This document shows positions 16,945 through 25,412 of a DNA stretch of 64,000 nt, piece after piece. The DNA is taken from positions 47,299-111,298 of the forward strand of contig JBMNPJ010000010.1 of the NCBI GenBank assembly GCA_050943535.1. Reading direction: 5' to 3'. Made by a program: the position numbers and the translations under genes. The notes under the pieces were generated by a model that saw nothing but the letters and a program-made list of their open reading frames with translations, made no database searches and was not told the origin of the DNA. The DNA is from Massiliimalia sp050943535. GTDB taxonomy: Bacteria; Bacillota; Clostridia; Oscillospirales; Ruminococcaceae. The first letter of the stretch is position 1. Every line of letters starts with the position of its first letter.

Positions 16945-18297
16945 ATGTTTAATAAAGTGCTTATTGCAAACCGGGGCGAAATTGCGGTGCGGATTATCCG
17001 TGCCTGCCGGGAATTGGGCATCCGCACAGTTGCGGTATATTCCACAGCAGACCGGGACGCCCTTCACGCCAAGCTGGCGGACGAAGCTATCTGCATCGGT
17101 CCTGCCGCAACCAAAGACAGCTATTTGAATATGAAAGCAATTTTGGCGGCGTGCGATTTAACCGGATGCGATGCGGTTCATCCCGGATTTGGATTTTTAT
17201 CTGAAAACGCAAGTTTTGCTAAAAACTGCAGCCGGTGCGGCGTTAAGTTCATCGGTCCCAGCAGTGAAGCAATGGAATTGATGGGCGATAAGGCAAGAGC
17301 CAAAGAAACCATGAAATCTGCCGGAGTTCCGGTGGTTCCTGGTTCTGACGGCGAGATCCAGTCCATTGATGAGGCCAAGGAAATTGCCGCTCGGATTGGA
17401 TATCCTGTGATGGTGAAGGCGTCTGCCGGCGGCGGCGGACGGGGAATCCGAAAAGTGACCCAGGAAGGGGAACTGGAAGGAGCAATTATTGCTGCCAAAC
17501 AGGAAGCCCTCAGCTTTTTCGGCAATGATGGTGTGTATCTGGAAAAACTGATCGTCAACCCTCGCCATGTAGAAATTCAGGTGCTGGCGGATGCATGGGG
17601 CAATGTGGTTCACCTGGGAGAACGGGACTGTTCTGTACAGCGCCGGAACCAAAAGGTGTTGGAAGAATCCCCTTGTCCGGTCATGAGCGAAGAACTGCGC
17701 CAGCGGATGGGCGAAGCGGCGGTAAAAGCCGCCAAAGCCTGCGGATATGAAAACGCAGGAACCATTGAATTTTTGCTGGATGACAACCGGGATTTCTACT
17801 TTATGGAGATGAACACCCGGATTCAGGTAGAACATCCAATCACTGAGTTGGTAACCGGTGTGGATCTGGTAAAAGAACAGATTTTGATTGCGCAGGGAGA
17901 AAAACTCACCTGGCGTCAGGAAGACATCCACTTGACAGGTCACGCCATAGAGTGTAGAATAAACGCAGAAAATCCAAAGCTGAATTTCCGTCCGTCTCCG
18001 GGCAGAATCCAGTCTTTGAACCTTCCGGGAGGACCGGGAGTGCGGATTGATTCCGCAGTATATCAGGGCTATGAAATCACCCCTTACTATGACAGTATGA
18101 TCGCAAAGCTGATTGTGTATGCAGCTGACCGGGATACTGCGATTAAGAAGATGAAATGGGCGCTGGCGGAATTTTTGGTAGAAGGTGTAGACACCAATAT
18201 TGATTTTCAGCTTTCTATTCTGCGGGATCCGGACTTTGTTCAGGGTCGTGTGGATAATGGCTTTTTGGATCGAAAAATGGCAAACGGAGAACTGTAA
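16945..18297 (+). CDS. accC: Biotin carboxylase subunit of acetyl-CoA carboxylase
   Basis: The 450-residue ATP-grasp enzyme carboxylates biotin on AccB. It starts FNKVLIANRGEIAVRIIRA, has the Gly-rich KASAGGGGRGIRKV ATP loop near residues 158-171, and EMNTRIQVEHPITELVTG near 289-306. Length matches the family. A GAAAGGAG site precedes the ATG. The 5-prime gap from fabZ is 46 bases, with no promoter seen. Confidence 0.96.
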   Translation: MFNKVLIANRGEIAVRIIRACRELGIRTVAVYSTADRDALHAKLADEAICIGPAATKDSYLNMKAILAACDLTGCDAVHPGFGFLSENASFAKNCSRCGVKFIGPSSEAMELMGDKARAKETMKSAGVPVVPGSDGEIQSIDEAKEIAARIGYPVMVKASAGGGGRGIRKVTQEGELEGAIIAAKQEALSFFGNDGVYLEKLIVNPRHVEIQVLADAWGNVVHLGERDCSVQRRNQKVLEESPCPVMSEELRQRMGEAAVKAAKACGYENAGTIEFLLDDNRDFYFMEMNTRIQVEHPITELVTGVDLVKEQILIAQGEKLTWRQEDIHLTGHAIECRINAENPKLNFRPSPGRIQSLNLPGGPGVRIDSAVYQGYEITPYYDSMIAKLIVYAADRDTAIKKMKWALAEFLVEGVDTNIDFQLSILRDPDFVQGRVDNGFLDRKMANGEL

Positions 18298-18353
18298 CCG
18301 GAACATGGGACACAGTTTGAGTCCGGCAGTTTGAAGGAAAGGGTTGAAACGGA

Positions 18354-19229
18354 TTGTTAGAAGATTTGTTTAAAACAGTGCGGTCGCGGTTTGATACCGA
18401 TTCGCTCAGTGAAAAGCGAAGCAAAGTATCTATTCCATCCGACCTGTTGTTCAAATGCCCCCGATGCAGCAACGTCATGTTTATGGAAGACTTTATCGGT
18501 GCGGGCAAAGTTTGTTCTGAATGTAATTACCATTCCCGTCTGACTGCCAAAGAACGTTTGGACATGACCATTGACAAGGGCAGTTTTAAAGAACTGGATG
18601 GAAATATGGTCAGCAAAAATCCCATGGATTTTGAAAATTACGAAGACAAGATTGCGGCAATGCAGAAAAAAACTGGTCTGAAAGATGCAGTGATTACCGG
18701 GGAATGTACCATTAAAACCAAACCCTGTGTCATCGGGGTTATGGACTCCCATTTTATGATGGCTTCTATGGGAAGCGTCGTAGGGGAAAAAATCACTCGG
18801 GCATTTGAATATGCCTGTGAAAAAAATCTGCCGGTGATTTTATTTACTGCTTCCGGCGGTGCCAGAATGCAGGAGGGGATTGTTTCCCTGATGCAGATGG
18901 CAAAAACTTCTGCGGCAGTCAAGCGGCACAGCGACAAAGGGCTGTTGTACATTACTGTTTTGACTGACCCAACCACCGGTGGGGTCACCGCATCCTTTGC
19001 GTCTTTGGGAGATATTATTATTGCCGAACCAAAAGTGCTGGTTGGCTTTGCAGGACGGCGAGTTATTGAAGATACCATCCGCCAGCGTCTGCCGGACGAT
19101 TTTCAGTCTGCAGAGTTTTTGCTGGAACACGGATTTGTGGATATGATTGTACCACGCCAGAATATGAGAAGAACTTTGTCAAAGCTTTTGCGGCATCACG
19201 GATATCCCGGAAAAACAGCGGCGCAGTAA
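18354..19229 (+). CDS. accD: Acetyl-CoA carboxylase carboxyltransferase subunit beta
   Basis: The 291-residue subunit carries the N-terminal four-cysteine zinc ribbon KCPRCSNVMF...KVCSECNYH (about residues 34-57) and the crotonase-type oxyanion region ASGGARMQEG, followed by PTTGGVTASFA. The start is TTG at 18354 with an AAGGAAAGGG site. With AccA it transfers CO2 from carboxybiotin to acetyl-CoA. A 235-base repeat-bearing gap separates it from accA, which is unusual because the two are normally adjacent. Confidence 0.95.
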   Translation: MLEDLFKTVRSRFDTDSLSEKRSKVSIPSDLLFKCPRCSNVMFMEDFIGAGKVCSECNYHSRLTAKERLDMTIDKGSFKELDGNMVSKNPMDFENYEDKIAAMQKKTGLKDAVITGECTIKTKPCVIGVMDSHFMMASMGSVVGEKITRAFEYACEKNLPVILFTASGGARMQEGIVSLMQMAKTSAAVKRHSDKGLLYITVLTDPTTGGVTASFASLGDIIIAEPKVLVGFAGRRVIEDTIRQRLPDDFQSAEFLLEHGFVDMIVPRQNMRRTLSKLLRHHGYPGKTAAQ

Positions 19230-19261
19230 TACCCAGCAACGCTTGACAATTTTAGTTATAC

Positions 19262-19424
19262 TGACAAAGTGCGAACGAAGCCGGACAGTGTCCGGTGCCA
19301 ACCGCCTTCGGCGCATACTCTGTTAGGAAAGCGGAAATTATTTGTTGTTATTGCTCAACTGACAAAATACGAGCGTAGCCTTTTGGGTCCAGGAGTGGGA
19401 ACCCCTGGCGAGCGAAGCGTCATT
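19262..19424 (-). repeat. Dispersed intergenic repeat, copy C, inside the fab-acc operon
   Basis: Read on the minus strand it shows CCAGGGGTTCCCACTCCTGG, GGCTACGCTCGTATT, TTTCCGCTTTC and GCCGAAGGCGGTTGGCACCGG in the same order as copy A. It also holds CCGGACAGTGTCCGG (19281-19295), a perfect palindrome. It lies between accD and accA, both plus strand. Confidence 0.85.
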
Positions 19425-19464
19425 GGGAATGAGTACTGCCAGAAGAAAGGAAAGGTTTTGGATT

Positions 19465-20292
19465 ATGTCAAATTTGACAACTTGGGAAAGAATTGAAATC
19501 GTTCATCGAAAGGATCGTCCCACAATCCGGGACTATATTCCTGCAATTTTCAAAGATTTTTATGAGTTTCACGGAGACCGTTTTTGCGGAGACGACCATG
19601 CGATTATGGGCGGTATCGGCAGCTTTAAAGGTCAGCCGGTAACCGTTATTGCAGAGGTAAAGGGCAGAAATCTGGAAGAGAATAAAGACACCAATTTTGC
19701 CATGCCTCATCCGGAAGGATATCGAAAAGCCCTTCGCCTGGCAAAACAGGCAGAAAAATTCCATCGGCCAGTGATTTTCTTTATTGATACACCGGGTGCC
19801 TTCTGCGGAATTGCTGCAGAAGAACGTGGTCAGGGCGAAGCCATTGCCCGCAACCTGATGGAACTGAGCACCCTGAAAACTCCGGTGATCTCCATTGTAC
19901 TGGGAGAAGGGGGCAGCGGCGGTGCGCTGGCGCTGGGGGTATGCGATGAACTGGCGATGCTGGAAAACGCAGTGTACTCTGTGGTATCTCCCAGAAGCTT
20001 TGCGAATATTTTGTGGAAAGACCCCAGCCGGGAAAAAGAAGCGGCGCAGGCCATGAAGATGACGGCTGAAGATTTGATGGAACTGGGAATTGCAGATGCC
20101 ATTATTGCGGAACCTGCCGGAGGCGCACACAACAATGTGACCCTGATGGTAGAAAATATTTCCGATTATATGGAAAAAGCAATTGAAAAATTATCCAGAG
20201 AACCTATTGCAAATTTATTAGAGAACCGATATAATAAGTTCAGAAAGATTGGCGAGTTTGAAGAAGGCATCACGCCGGACGCCGATTGTTGA
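19465..20292 (+). CDS. accA: Acetyl-CoA carboxylase carboxyltransferase subunit alpha
   Basis: A 275-residue subunit with EFHGDRFCGDDHAIMGGIG, FIDTPGAFCGIAAEERGQGEAIARNL and the oxyanion block GEGGSGGALALGVCDE. I choose ATG 19465 (MSNLTTWERIEIVHR), with GAAAGGAAAGG ahead of it. The 14 codons of the longer frame lie in repeat-derived sequence and are not conserved. It is the partner of AccD across the inserted repeat. AcpP follows after 85 bases. Confidence 0.94.
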   Translation: MSNLTTWERIEIVHRKDRPTIRDYIPAIFKDFYEFHGDRFCGDDHAIMGGIGSFKGQPVTVIAEVKGRNLEENKDTNFAMPHPEGYRKALRLAKQAEKFHRPVIFFIDTPGAFCGIAAEERGQGEAIARNLMELSTLKTPVISIVLGEGGSGGALALGVCDELAMLENAVYSVVSPRSFANILWKDPSREKEAAQAMKMTAEDLMELGIADAIIAEPAGGAHNNVTLMVENISDYMEKAIEKLSREPIANLLENRYNKFRKIGEFEEGITPDADC

Positions 20293-20377
20293 TTTTGTTT
20301 ATGAGAGAGGGCAACCTTTCTTAGAGATAGCCGGCTGTTTACAGCAGGCACAACAGCAGAAAAGGAGGGAATACAAG

Positions 20378-20608
20378 ATGGTATTCGAAAAAGTAAAAGA
20401 AATTCTTTGCGATCAGCTGGATTTAGATGAGGACAAAGTAACTATGGAAGCATCCATCACCGACGATCTGGGAGCAGATTCTTTGGAAGTGGTTGACCTG
20501 GTAATGTCTTTGGAAGATGAATTCAACATTGAAATTCCGGATGAGGAAGTTGAAAACATCAAAGTTGTAGGCGATATCGTAAAATATATCGAAGACAAAG
20601 CAGACTAA
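20378..20608 (+). CDS. acpP: Acyl carrier protein
   Basis: A 76-residue acidic protein with the phosphopantetheine site LGADSLEVVDLVM, Ser35. It carries growing acyl chains as a thioester. The true start is ATG 20378, with AAAGGAGGG eight bases upstream; an in-frame extension to 20249 has no family support. It ends the fab-acc series, directly before a strong terminator. In many Firmicutes acpP follows plsX or fabG, so its place after accA is less common. Confidence 0.96.
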   Translation: MVFEKVKEILCDQLDLDEDKVTMEASITDDLGADSLEVVDLVMSLEDEFNIEIPDEEVENIKVVGDIVKYIEDKAD

Positions 20609-20623
20609 TTGTTAAGGCTGTGT

Positions 20624-20656
20624 CGGGCGTCGGATTTCGGCGCCCGTTTTGTTTTT
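20624..20656 (+). terminator. Terminator of the fab-acc-acpP operon
   Basis: CGGGCGTCG (20624-20632) pairs with CGGCGCCCG (20638-20646) with one G-U pair, followed by TTTTGTTTTTT. Confidence 0.9.
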
Positions 20657-20775
20657 TCACTTTGCTTTTTTTGTCTTTGGATCAAAACGGCAAGAAGAAA
20701 AAAAGATTTGGCAATATACACAAAAAAGTGTGGGATATCTTTTAAAAGATTTCATCCGCGGATTTTGTAAAACAC

Positions 20776-20804
20776 TTGCAAAAGCCGGGGTGGTATGGTA
20801 TTAT
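20776..20804 (+). promoter_or_regulatory. Promoter of the S10 ribosomal superoperon
   Basis: TTGCAA (20776-20781) and TATTAT (20799-20804), 17 bases apart; a TATAAT overlaps three bases later. The leader to rpsJ is about 300 nt. Confidence 0.7.
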
Positions 20805-20811
20805 AATTCTT

Positions 20812-21105
20812 GCGTGACTGCAACAGATATGCGATGAAGCGGAAGGTTGCCGCAAAGAAATTTGCGGGTTTTTTCGTGGAGTATGTCCGATTTTAAACCG
20901 GGCGACCAATTTTGAACATTTTCCTATGGCCAGCAATATCCCGGCGATTTGCGCCGATGTGATTGCCATAACGTTATAGGAGTTTGCCTGCCCCGGAAAA
21001 ACAGTATTGTTTTTTCGGTATTTTTATCGAGTGAGGATGAAACGCACGGCAACGTGTTTGAATTTTGCGTCTAACCCCCATTAATTTTTATGAATGCTTT
21101 AAGGA
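20812..21105 (+). promoter_or_regulatory. Structured S10 operon leader with candidate attenuator
   Basis: CCGCAAA (20850-20856) and TTTGCGG (20861-20867) enclose a GAAA tetraloop and are followed by GTTTTTT, a textbook intrinsic terminator. The upstream GCGG (20839-20842) and GTTGC can pair with the same CCGC and GCAAC segments, giving a competing structure. A second hairpin CCGGAAAAACA/TGTTTTTTCGG lies at 20993-21018 with a T-rich tail. The arrangement fits transcription attenuation by a ribosomal protein, with L4 the precedent in E. coli. I cannot assign it to a named leader family. Confidence 0.55.
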
Positions 21106-21115
21106 GGCGACGACA

Positions 21116-21427
21116 GTGGCAGTCAAAGAAAAAATCAGAATCAGACTGAAAAGTTATGACCACAGCTTAATTGATGCTGCAGCAACCAAAATCGTTGAAA
21201 CAGCAAAAAGAACCGGCGCAAGAGTGAGCGGACCTATCCCGCTGCCGACTCAGAAAGAGATCGTAACCATTCTGCGTGCTGTACACAAATACAAAGACAG
21301 CCGTGAACAGTTTGAGATGAGAACTCACAAGAGACTGATTGATATCCTGAGACCGTCTAACAAGACAGTGGAAGCTCTTCAGAGTCTCGAACTTCCTGCT
21401 GGTGTAGACTTAGAAATCAAACTGTGA
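21116..21427 (+). CDS. rpsJ: 30S ribosomal protein S10
   Basis: First gene of the superoperon, 103 residues starting AVKEKIRIRLKSYDHSLID. I choose GTG 21116, with AAGGAGG upstream; the longer frame from 21065 adds 17 non-family residues read through the ribosome site. S10 binds the 3-prime domain of 16S rRNA and, with NusB, takes part in antitermination. A GTTGG-cacag-CCAAC hairpin lies in the gap before rplC. Confidence 0.97.
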   Translation: MAVKEKIRIRLKSYDHSLIDAAATKIVETAKRTGARVSGPIPLPTQKEIVTILRAVHKYKDSREQFEMRTHKRLIDILRPSNKTVEALQSLELPAGVDLEIKL

Positions 21428-21495
21428 TTTCGTTTGAGGTCAACACAACAGGTCATGTTGGCACAGCCAACCAATAACCTTAAGGAGGTAGCAAA

Positions 21496-22131
21496 ATGAA
21501 AAATGCTATTATCGGTAAGAAAATCGGTATGACCCAGATTTTCGATGAAACTGGAAAAGTAATTCCTGTAACAGTAGTAGAAGCTGGCCCTTGCGTTGTT
21601 GTTCAGAAAAAAACAATGGAAAACGATGGCTACGAAGCTTTGCAGGTGGGCTTTGGCGATTTGAAAGCAAACAAAGTCAACAAACCTCAGAAGGGTCACT
21701 TTGCTAAAGGAGACGTTGCTCCAAAAAGAACCCTGAAAGAATTCAAATTTGATGACTGCTCTGTTATGAACGTGGGCGACATCATCAAAGCTGACGTGTT
21801 CGCAGCAGGCGACATCGTTGACGTAACCGGCACCAGCAAAGGTAAAGGTTTCGCAGGCGTAATCAAACGTTACAATGCACAGCGTTTGAAAGAAACACAC
21901 GGTACCGGCCCTGTTCACAGACATGCAGGTTCTATGGGCGCATGTTCTACCCCATCCAGAATCTTCAAAGGCAAAATCATGCCGGGCCATATGGGTGTTG
22001 AAACTGTTACAGTTCAGAATCTTGAAGTTGTAAAAGTTGACGCAGAAAACAATCTGATCGCACTGAAGGGCGCTGTTCCTGGTCCGAAAAACGGCATCGT
22101 TACAGTAATCAACAGTGTGAAGAAAGCTTAA
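21496..22131 (+). CDS. rplC: 50S ribosomal protein L3
   Basis: 211 residues, starting KNAIIGKKIGMTQIFDETG and holding the HGTGPVHRHAGSMGACSTPSR loop that reaches toward the peptidyl transferase centre. L3 is an early assembly protein of 23S rRNA. The TTAAGGAGG site is well spaced. The stop runs into the ribosome site of rplD. Confidence 0.97.
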   Translation: MKNAIIGKKIGMTQIFDETGKVIPVTVVEAGPCVVVQKKTMENDGYEALQVGFGDLKANKVNKPQKGHFAKGDVAPKRTLKEFKFDDCSVMNVGDIIKADVFAAGDIVDVTGTSKGKGFAGVIKRYNAQRLKETHGTGPVHRHAGSMGACSTPSRIFKGKIMPGHMGVETVTVQNLEVVKVDAENNLIALKGAVPGPKNGIVTVINSVKKA

Positions 22132-22148
22132 TGGAAGGAGGAAGCAAG

Positions 22149-22772
22149 ATGCCAAGAGTACAAGTATTTGATATGAACGGCGAAAAGCTCAAACAGATGA
22201 ATGTTTCCAAAGAAATCTTTGGGATTGAGCCAAATGAAGTCGTAATGCATGCGGCAGTTGTGAACTACCTTGCAAATCAGCGTCAGGGTACACAGTCTAC
22301 TTTGACCCGTACAGAAGTTCGCGGCGGTGGCCGTAAACCTTGGAGACAGAAAGGTACCGGTCATGCAAGACAGGGTTCCATCCGTGCTCCACAGTGGCGT
22401 CATGGTGGTGTGGCTCTGGGCCCGAAACCACGGGATTACAGCTACTCCTTAAACAAAAAAGTTAAGAGATTAGCAATGAAATCTGCTTTGTCCAGCAAGG
22501 TGTTGGATAAAAACATGATCGTTGTTGACAAGATTGCTCTGGAAGGTTACAAAACCAAAGCGATCGTAAACATGATCAAAGCATTGGAAGTATCCGGAAA
22601 AGCGCTGATCGTTATGCCGGAAATCGATGCTAAGGTAATCAAATCCGCAAACAACATTCCTGGCGTAAAAACCACTTTGGTAAATACCCTGAATGTATAC
22701 GATATCCTGAACTACGACAGCATGATCGTAACAGTAGATGCGGTTAAGAAGATCGAGGAGGTGTACGCATAA
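22149..22772 (+). CDS. rplD: 50S ribosomal protein L4
   Basis: 207 residues with the exit-tunnel loop TEVRGGGRKPWRQKGTGHARQGSIR. I choose ATG 22149, with AAGGAGG upstream, over the in-frame ATG at 22131 that overlaps the rplC stop and lacks a ribosome site. In E. coli L4 also represses its own operon; the attenuator-like leader at 20850 makes the same plausible here. Confidence 0.97.
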   Translation: MPRVQVFDMNGEKLKQMNVSKEIFGIEPNEVVMHAAVVNYLANQRQGTQSTLTRTEVRGGGRKPWRQKGTGHARQGSIRAPQWRHGGVALGPKPRDYSYSLNKKVKRLAMKSALSSKVLDKNMIVVDKIALEGYKTKAIVNMIKALEVSGKALIVMPEIDAKVIKSANNIPGVKTTLVNTLNVYDILNYDSMIVTVDAVKKIEEVYA

Positions 22773-23062
22773 TGGTTGCACAAGACGTTATCATTAAGCC
22801 GATCATCACAGAACGTTCCATGGAAGCATTGGGAATGAAAAAATACACCTTCAAAGTTGCGAAAAACGCAAACAAAATTGAAATCGCAAAAGCTGTGGAA
22901 GAACTTTTCGGCGTAAAAGTTGAAAAAGTAAACACCATGAGCGTAAAAGGCCGTTTCAAAAGAATGGGTAGACACGAAGGTTTTAAACCTGACTGGAAAA
23001 AAGCAATTGTTACCCTGACTGAAGAATCCAAGACTATTGAATTCTTTGAAGGTATGCTGTAA
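22772..23062 (+). CDS. rplW: 50S ribosomal protein L23
   Basis: 96 residues with the IIKPIITERSM start and KRMGRHEGFKPDWKKAIVTL end. L23 lies at the tunnel exit and docks trigger factor and SRP. ATG overlaps the rplD stop (TAATG), implying coupling. A hairpin-rich 118-base gap follows. Confidence 0.97.
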   Translation: MVAQDVIIKPIITERSMEALGMKKYTFKVAKNANKIEIAKAVEELFGVKVEKVNTMSVKGRFKRMGRHEGFKPDWKKAIVTLTEESKTIEFFEGML

Positions 23063-23064
23063 GC

Positions 23065-23151
23065 CTGAATTTGTGTAAATTCAAATTCAGTCCTTGCATT
23101 TGAGAGGCCTGGCCTCTCAGGTGATGTATGGAGGGCACTGTAAAGCCCTTC
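23065..23151 (+). promoter_or_regulatory. Three consecutive hairpins between rplW and rplB
   Basis: The stems are CTGAATTTG/CAAATTCAG (23065-23090), GAGAGGCC/GGCCTCTC (23102-23118) and GGAGGGC/GCCCTTC (about 23130-23151). None is followed by a T-tract, so processing or regulatory RNA structure is likelier than termination. Confidence 0.6.
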
Positions 23152-23180
23152 GCTAAACCGATAAAGGAGAGTGAACTGTA

Positions 23181-24014
23181 ATGGCTATTAAGTCTTACAA
23201 AGCGACATCTGCAGCAAGAAGACAGATGACTGTTACTGATTACAGCGGATTGTCTAAAGTTGCTCCTGAAAAAAGTTTGCTGGAAACTTTAAAGAAAAAA
23301 TCAGGACGCAACAGCTATGGTAGAATCACCGTTCGTCATCGCGGCGGCGGCAACAGAGTAAAATACCGCGTAATCGATTTTAAAAGAGATAAAGTTGGCA
23401 TGAACGCTAACGTTATGACTCTGGAATACGACCCGAACCGTTCTGCACACATTGCTCTGGTTCAGTACGAAGACGGCGAAAAGAGATATATCCTGGCTCC
23501 AAACGATCTGAAAGTTGGCGACGTAGTTCGTTCTGGCGCAGACGCTGATATTAAACCAGGTAACGCTCTGCCTCTGGCAAACATCCCAGTAGGTACCTTT
23601 ATCCACAACGTAGAACTGTACGCTGGTAAAGGCGCTCAGCTGGTTCGTGCAGCTGGTAACATGGCTCAGCTGATGGCAAAAGAAGGTGCATATGCCCTGA
23701 TCCGTCTGCCTTCCGGCGAATTGAGAAATGTTTCTGTAAACTGCATGGCTACTATCGGCCAGGTAGGCAACATCGACCATGAAAACGTAAATATCGGTAA
23801 AGCCGGTAAAAAACGTCACATGGGCTGGAGACCAACCGTTCGTGGTTCTGCAATGAACCCATGCGACCATCCTCACGGTGGTGGTGAAGGTAAATCTCCG
23901 ATCGGTCGTCCAGGACCTGTTACTCCTTGGGGTAAACCAACTCTGGGCTACAAGACCCGCGCAAAACATCATCGCTCCAATAAATTTATCGTGAAGCGCA
24001 GAAATGATAAGTAA
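23181..24014 (+). CDS. rplB: 50S ribosomal protein L2
   Basis: 277 residues with the RHRGGGNRVKYR RNA-binding region and the conserved HPHGGGEGKSPIGRPGPVTPWGKPTLGYKTR tail that contacts the peptidyl transferase region. AAAGGAG lies 10 bases upstream. It opens the second half of the S10 operon after the structured gap. Confidence 0.97.
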   Translation: MAIKSYKATSAARRQMTVTDYSGLSKVAPEKSLLETLKKKSGRNSYGRITVRHRGGGNRVKYRVIDFKRDKVGMNANVMTLEYDPNRSAHIALVQYEDGEKRYILAPNDLKVGDVVRSGADADIKPGNALPLANIPVGTFIHNVELYAGKGAQLVRAAGNMAQLMAKEGAYALIRLPSGELRNVSVNCMATIGQVGNIDHENVNIGKAGKKRHMGWRPTVRGSAMNPCDHPHGGGEGKSPIGRPGPVTPWGKPTLGYKTRAKHHRSNKFIVKRRNDK

Positions 24015-24035
24015 TCGAAAGGAGGCAGATGATTA

Positions 24036-24317
24036 ATGGGTAGAAGCATTAAAAAAGGACCTTTCGTACAGCCGGTCCTGTTAAAAAGAGTTATTGAAAT
24101 GAATGAAGCAGGCGAGAAGAAGGTTTTGAAAACCTGGAGCCGTGCATCCACTATCTTCCCTGATTTCGTTGGTCACACATTCGCAGTACATGACGGACGC
24201 AAACACGTTCCGGTATACGTTACTGAAGATATGGTAGGTCACAAGCTGGGCGAATTCGCTCCAACCAGAACCTACAAAGGACATGCTGGTTCCAAAACCA
24301 GTAACAATGGTAAATAA
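24036..24317 (+). CDS. rpsS: 30S ribosomal protein S19
   Basis: 93 residues starting GRSIKKGPFVQPVLLKR, with the basic ARTSxIxPDFVGHTFAVHDGRKHVPVYVTE-type core seen here from residue 36. It sits in the 30S head with S13. An AAAGGAGG site precedes the ATG. Confidence 0.97.
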   Translation: MGRSIKKGPFVQPVLLKRVIEMNEAGEKKVLKTWSRASTIFPDFVGHTFAVHDGRKHVPVYVTEDMVGHKLGEFAPTRTYKGHAGSKTSNNGK

Positions 24318-24339
24318 GGGGTCGGAAGGAGGATTTTAA

Positions 24340-24675
24340 ATGGAAGCAAAAGCACATTTAAGATATGCCCGCATCTCCCCGAGAAAAGTTCAGATCGTTT
24401 TGGATCTGATCAGAGGTAAAGATGTCAACTATGCAATGGCTATCTTGAAACACACACCAAAAGCTGCTTGCGAACAGCTGGAAAAACTTCTGAATTCCGC
24501 CGCAGCTAATGCTGAAAACAATTTTCACATGGACAGAGACAACCTGTACATCAGTGAATGTTTCGTTTGCCCTGGCCCGATTCTGAAGAGAATCAGACCA
24601 AGAGCACAGGGTCGTGCATATCGCGTTCTGAAAAGAACATCTCATATTACAATTGTTGTGAAAGAAAAAGAATAA
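24340..24675 (+). CDS. rplV: 50S ribosomal protein L22
   Basis: 111 residues with ARISPRKVQIVLDLIRGK and the beta-hairpin GRAYRVLKRTSHITIVV that lines the exit tunnel near the macrolide site. AAGGAGG precedes the ATG; 22 bases after rpsS. Confidence 0.97.
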   Translation: MEAKAHLRYARISPRKVQIVLDLIRGKDVNYAMAILKHTPKAACEQLEKLLNSAAANAENNFHMDRDNLYISECFVCPGPILKRIRPRAQGRAYRVLKRTSHITIVVKEKE

Positions 24676-24695
24676 GCTGAAAGAGGAGGTAAACT

Positions 24696-25412
24696 ATGGG
24701 ACAGAAAGTAAACCCACATGGTATTAGAGTGGGCGTTATTAAAGATTGGGATTCCCGCTGGTTTGCGAAAGACAGTGCTTTCGGCGATACTTTAGTGGAA
24801 GACTTCAAAGTTCGTAAGTTCCTGAAAAAGACTTTATATGCAGCAGGCGTTCCGCGCATTGAAATTGAACGTGATGCAGTAAGAGTTAGAATTCACATCC
24901 ACTGCGCAAAACCAGGTTTGGTAATCGGTAAAGGCGGCGCTGAAATCGAAAAGCTGAAAAAACAGCTGGAAGGTATGATCAGCGGCAACAAACAGGTTAT
25001 CATCAACATCGTTGAAGTAAAACAGCCAGACATGTCTGCTCAGCTGGTAGCTGAAAACATCGCTGGTCAGCTGGAACGCCGTGTTTCCTTCAGACGTGCA
25101 ATGAAACAGGCAATCGGCCGTACCATGAGACTGGGCGCTAAAGGTATCAAAACCCGCGTTTCCGGACGTTTGGGCGGTGCTGAAATTGCTCGTTGCGAAG
25201 ACTATCATGAAGGTACCATCCCGCTGCAGACTTTGAGAGCTGACATCGACTATGGTTTTGCAGAAGCAAATACCACTTATGGTAAACTGGGCGTAAAAGT
25301 TTGGATTTACAAAGGCGAAGTTTTGAAGGGTGAAATTGCCAGCACAAACACTGCAAAAGAAGCTCCGAGAAACAACCGCAGAAGACCTCGTAAGGAAGGA
25401 GCAAGTAGATAA
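24696..25412 (+). CDS. rpsC: 30S ribosomal protein S3
   Basis: 238 residues with the KH domain (HCAKPGLVIGKGGAEIEKLKK, about 70-90) and GARGIKTxVSGRLGGAEIAR-like C-terminal core. It lies at the mRNA entry of the 30S. The stop overlaps the rplP start (TAATG). Confidence 0.97.
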   Translation: MGQKVNPHGIRVGVIKDWDSRWFAKDSAFGDTLVEDFKVRKFLKKTLYAAGVPRIEIERDAVRVRIHIHCAKPGLVIGKGGAEIEKLKKQLEGMISGNKQVIINIVEVKQPDMSAQLVAENIAGQLERRVSFRRAMKQAIGRTMRLGAKGIKTRVSGRLGGAEIARCEDYHEGTIPLQTLRADIDYGFAEANTTYGKLGVKVWIYKGEVLKGEIASTNTAKEAPRNNRRRPRKEGASR

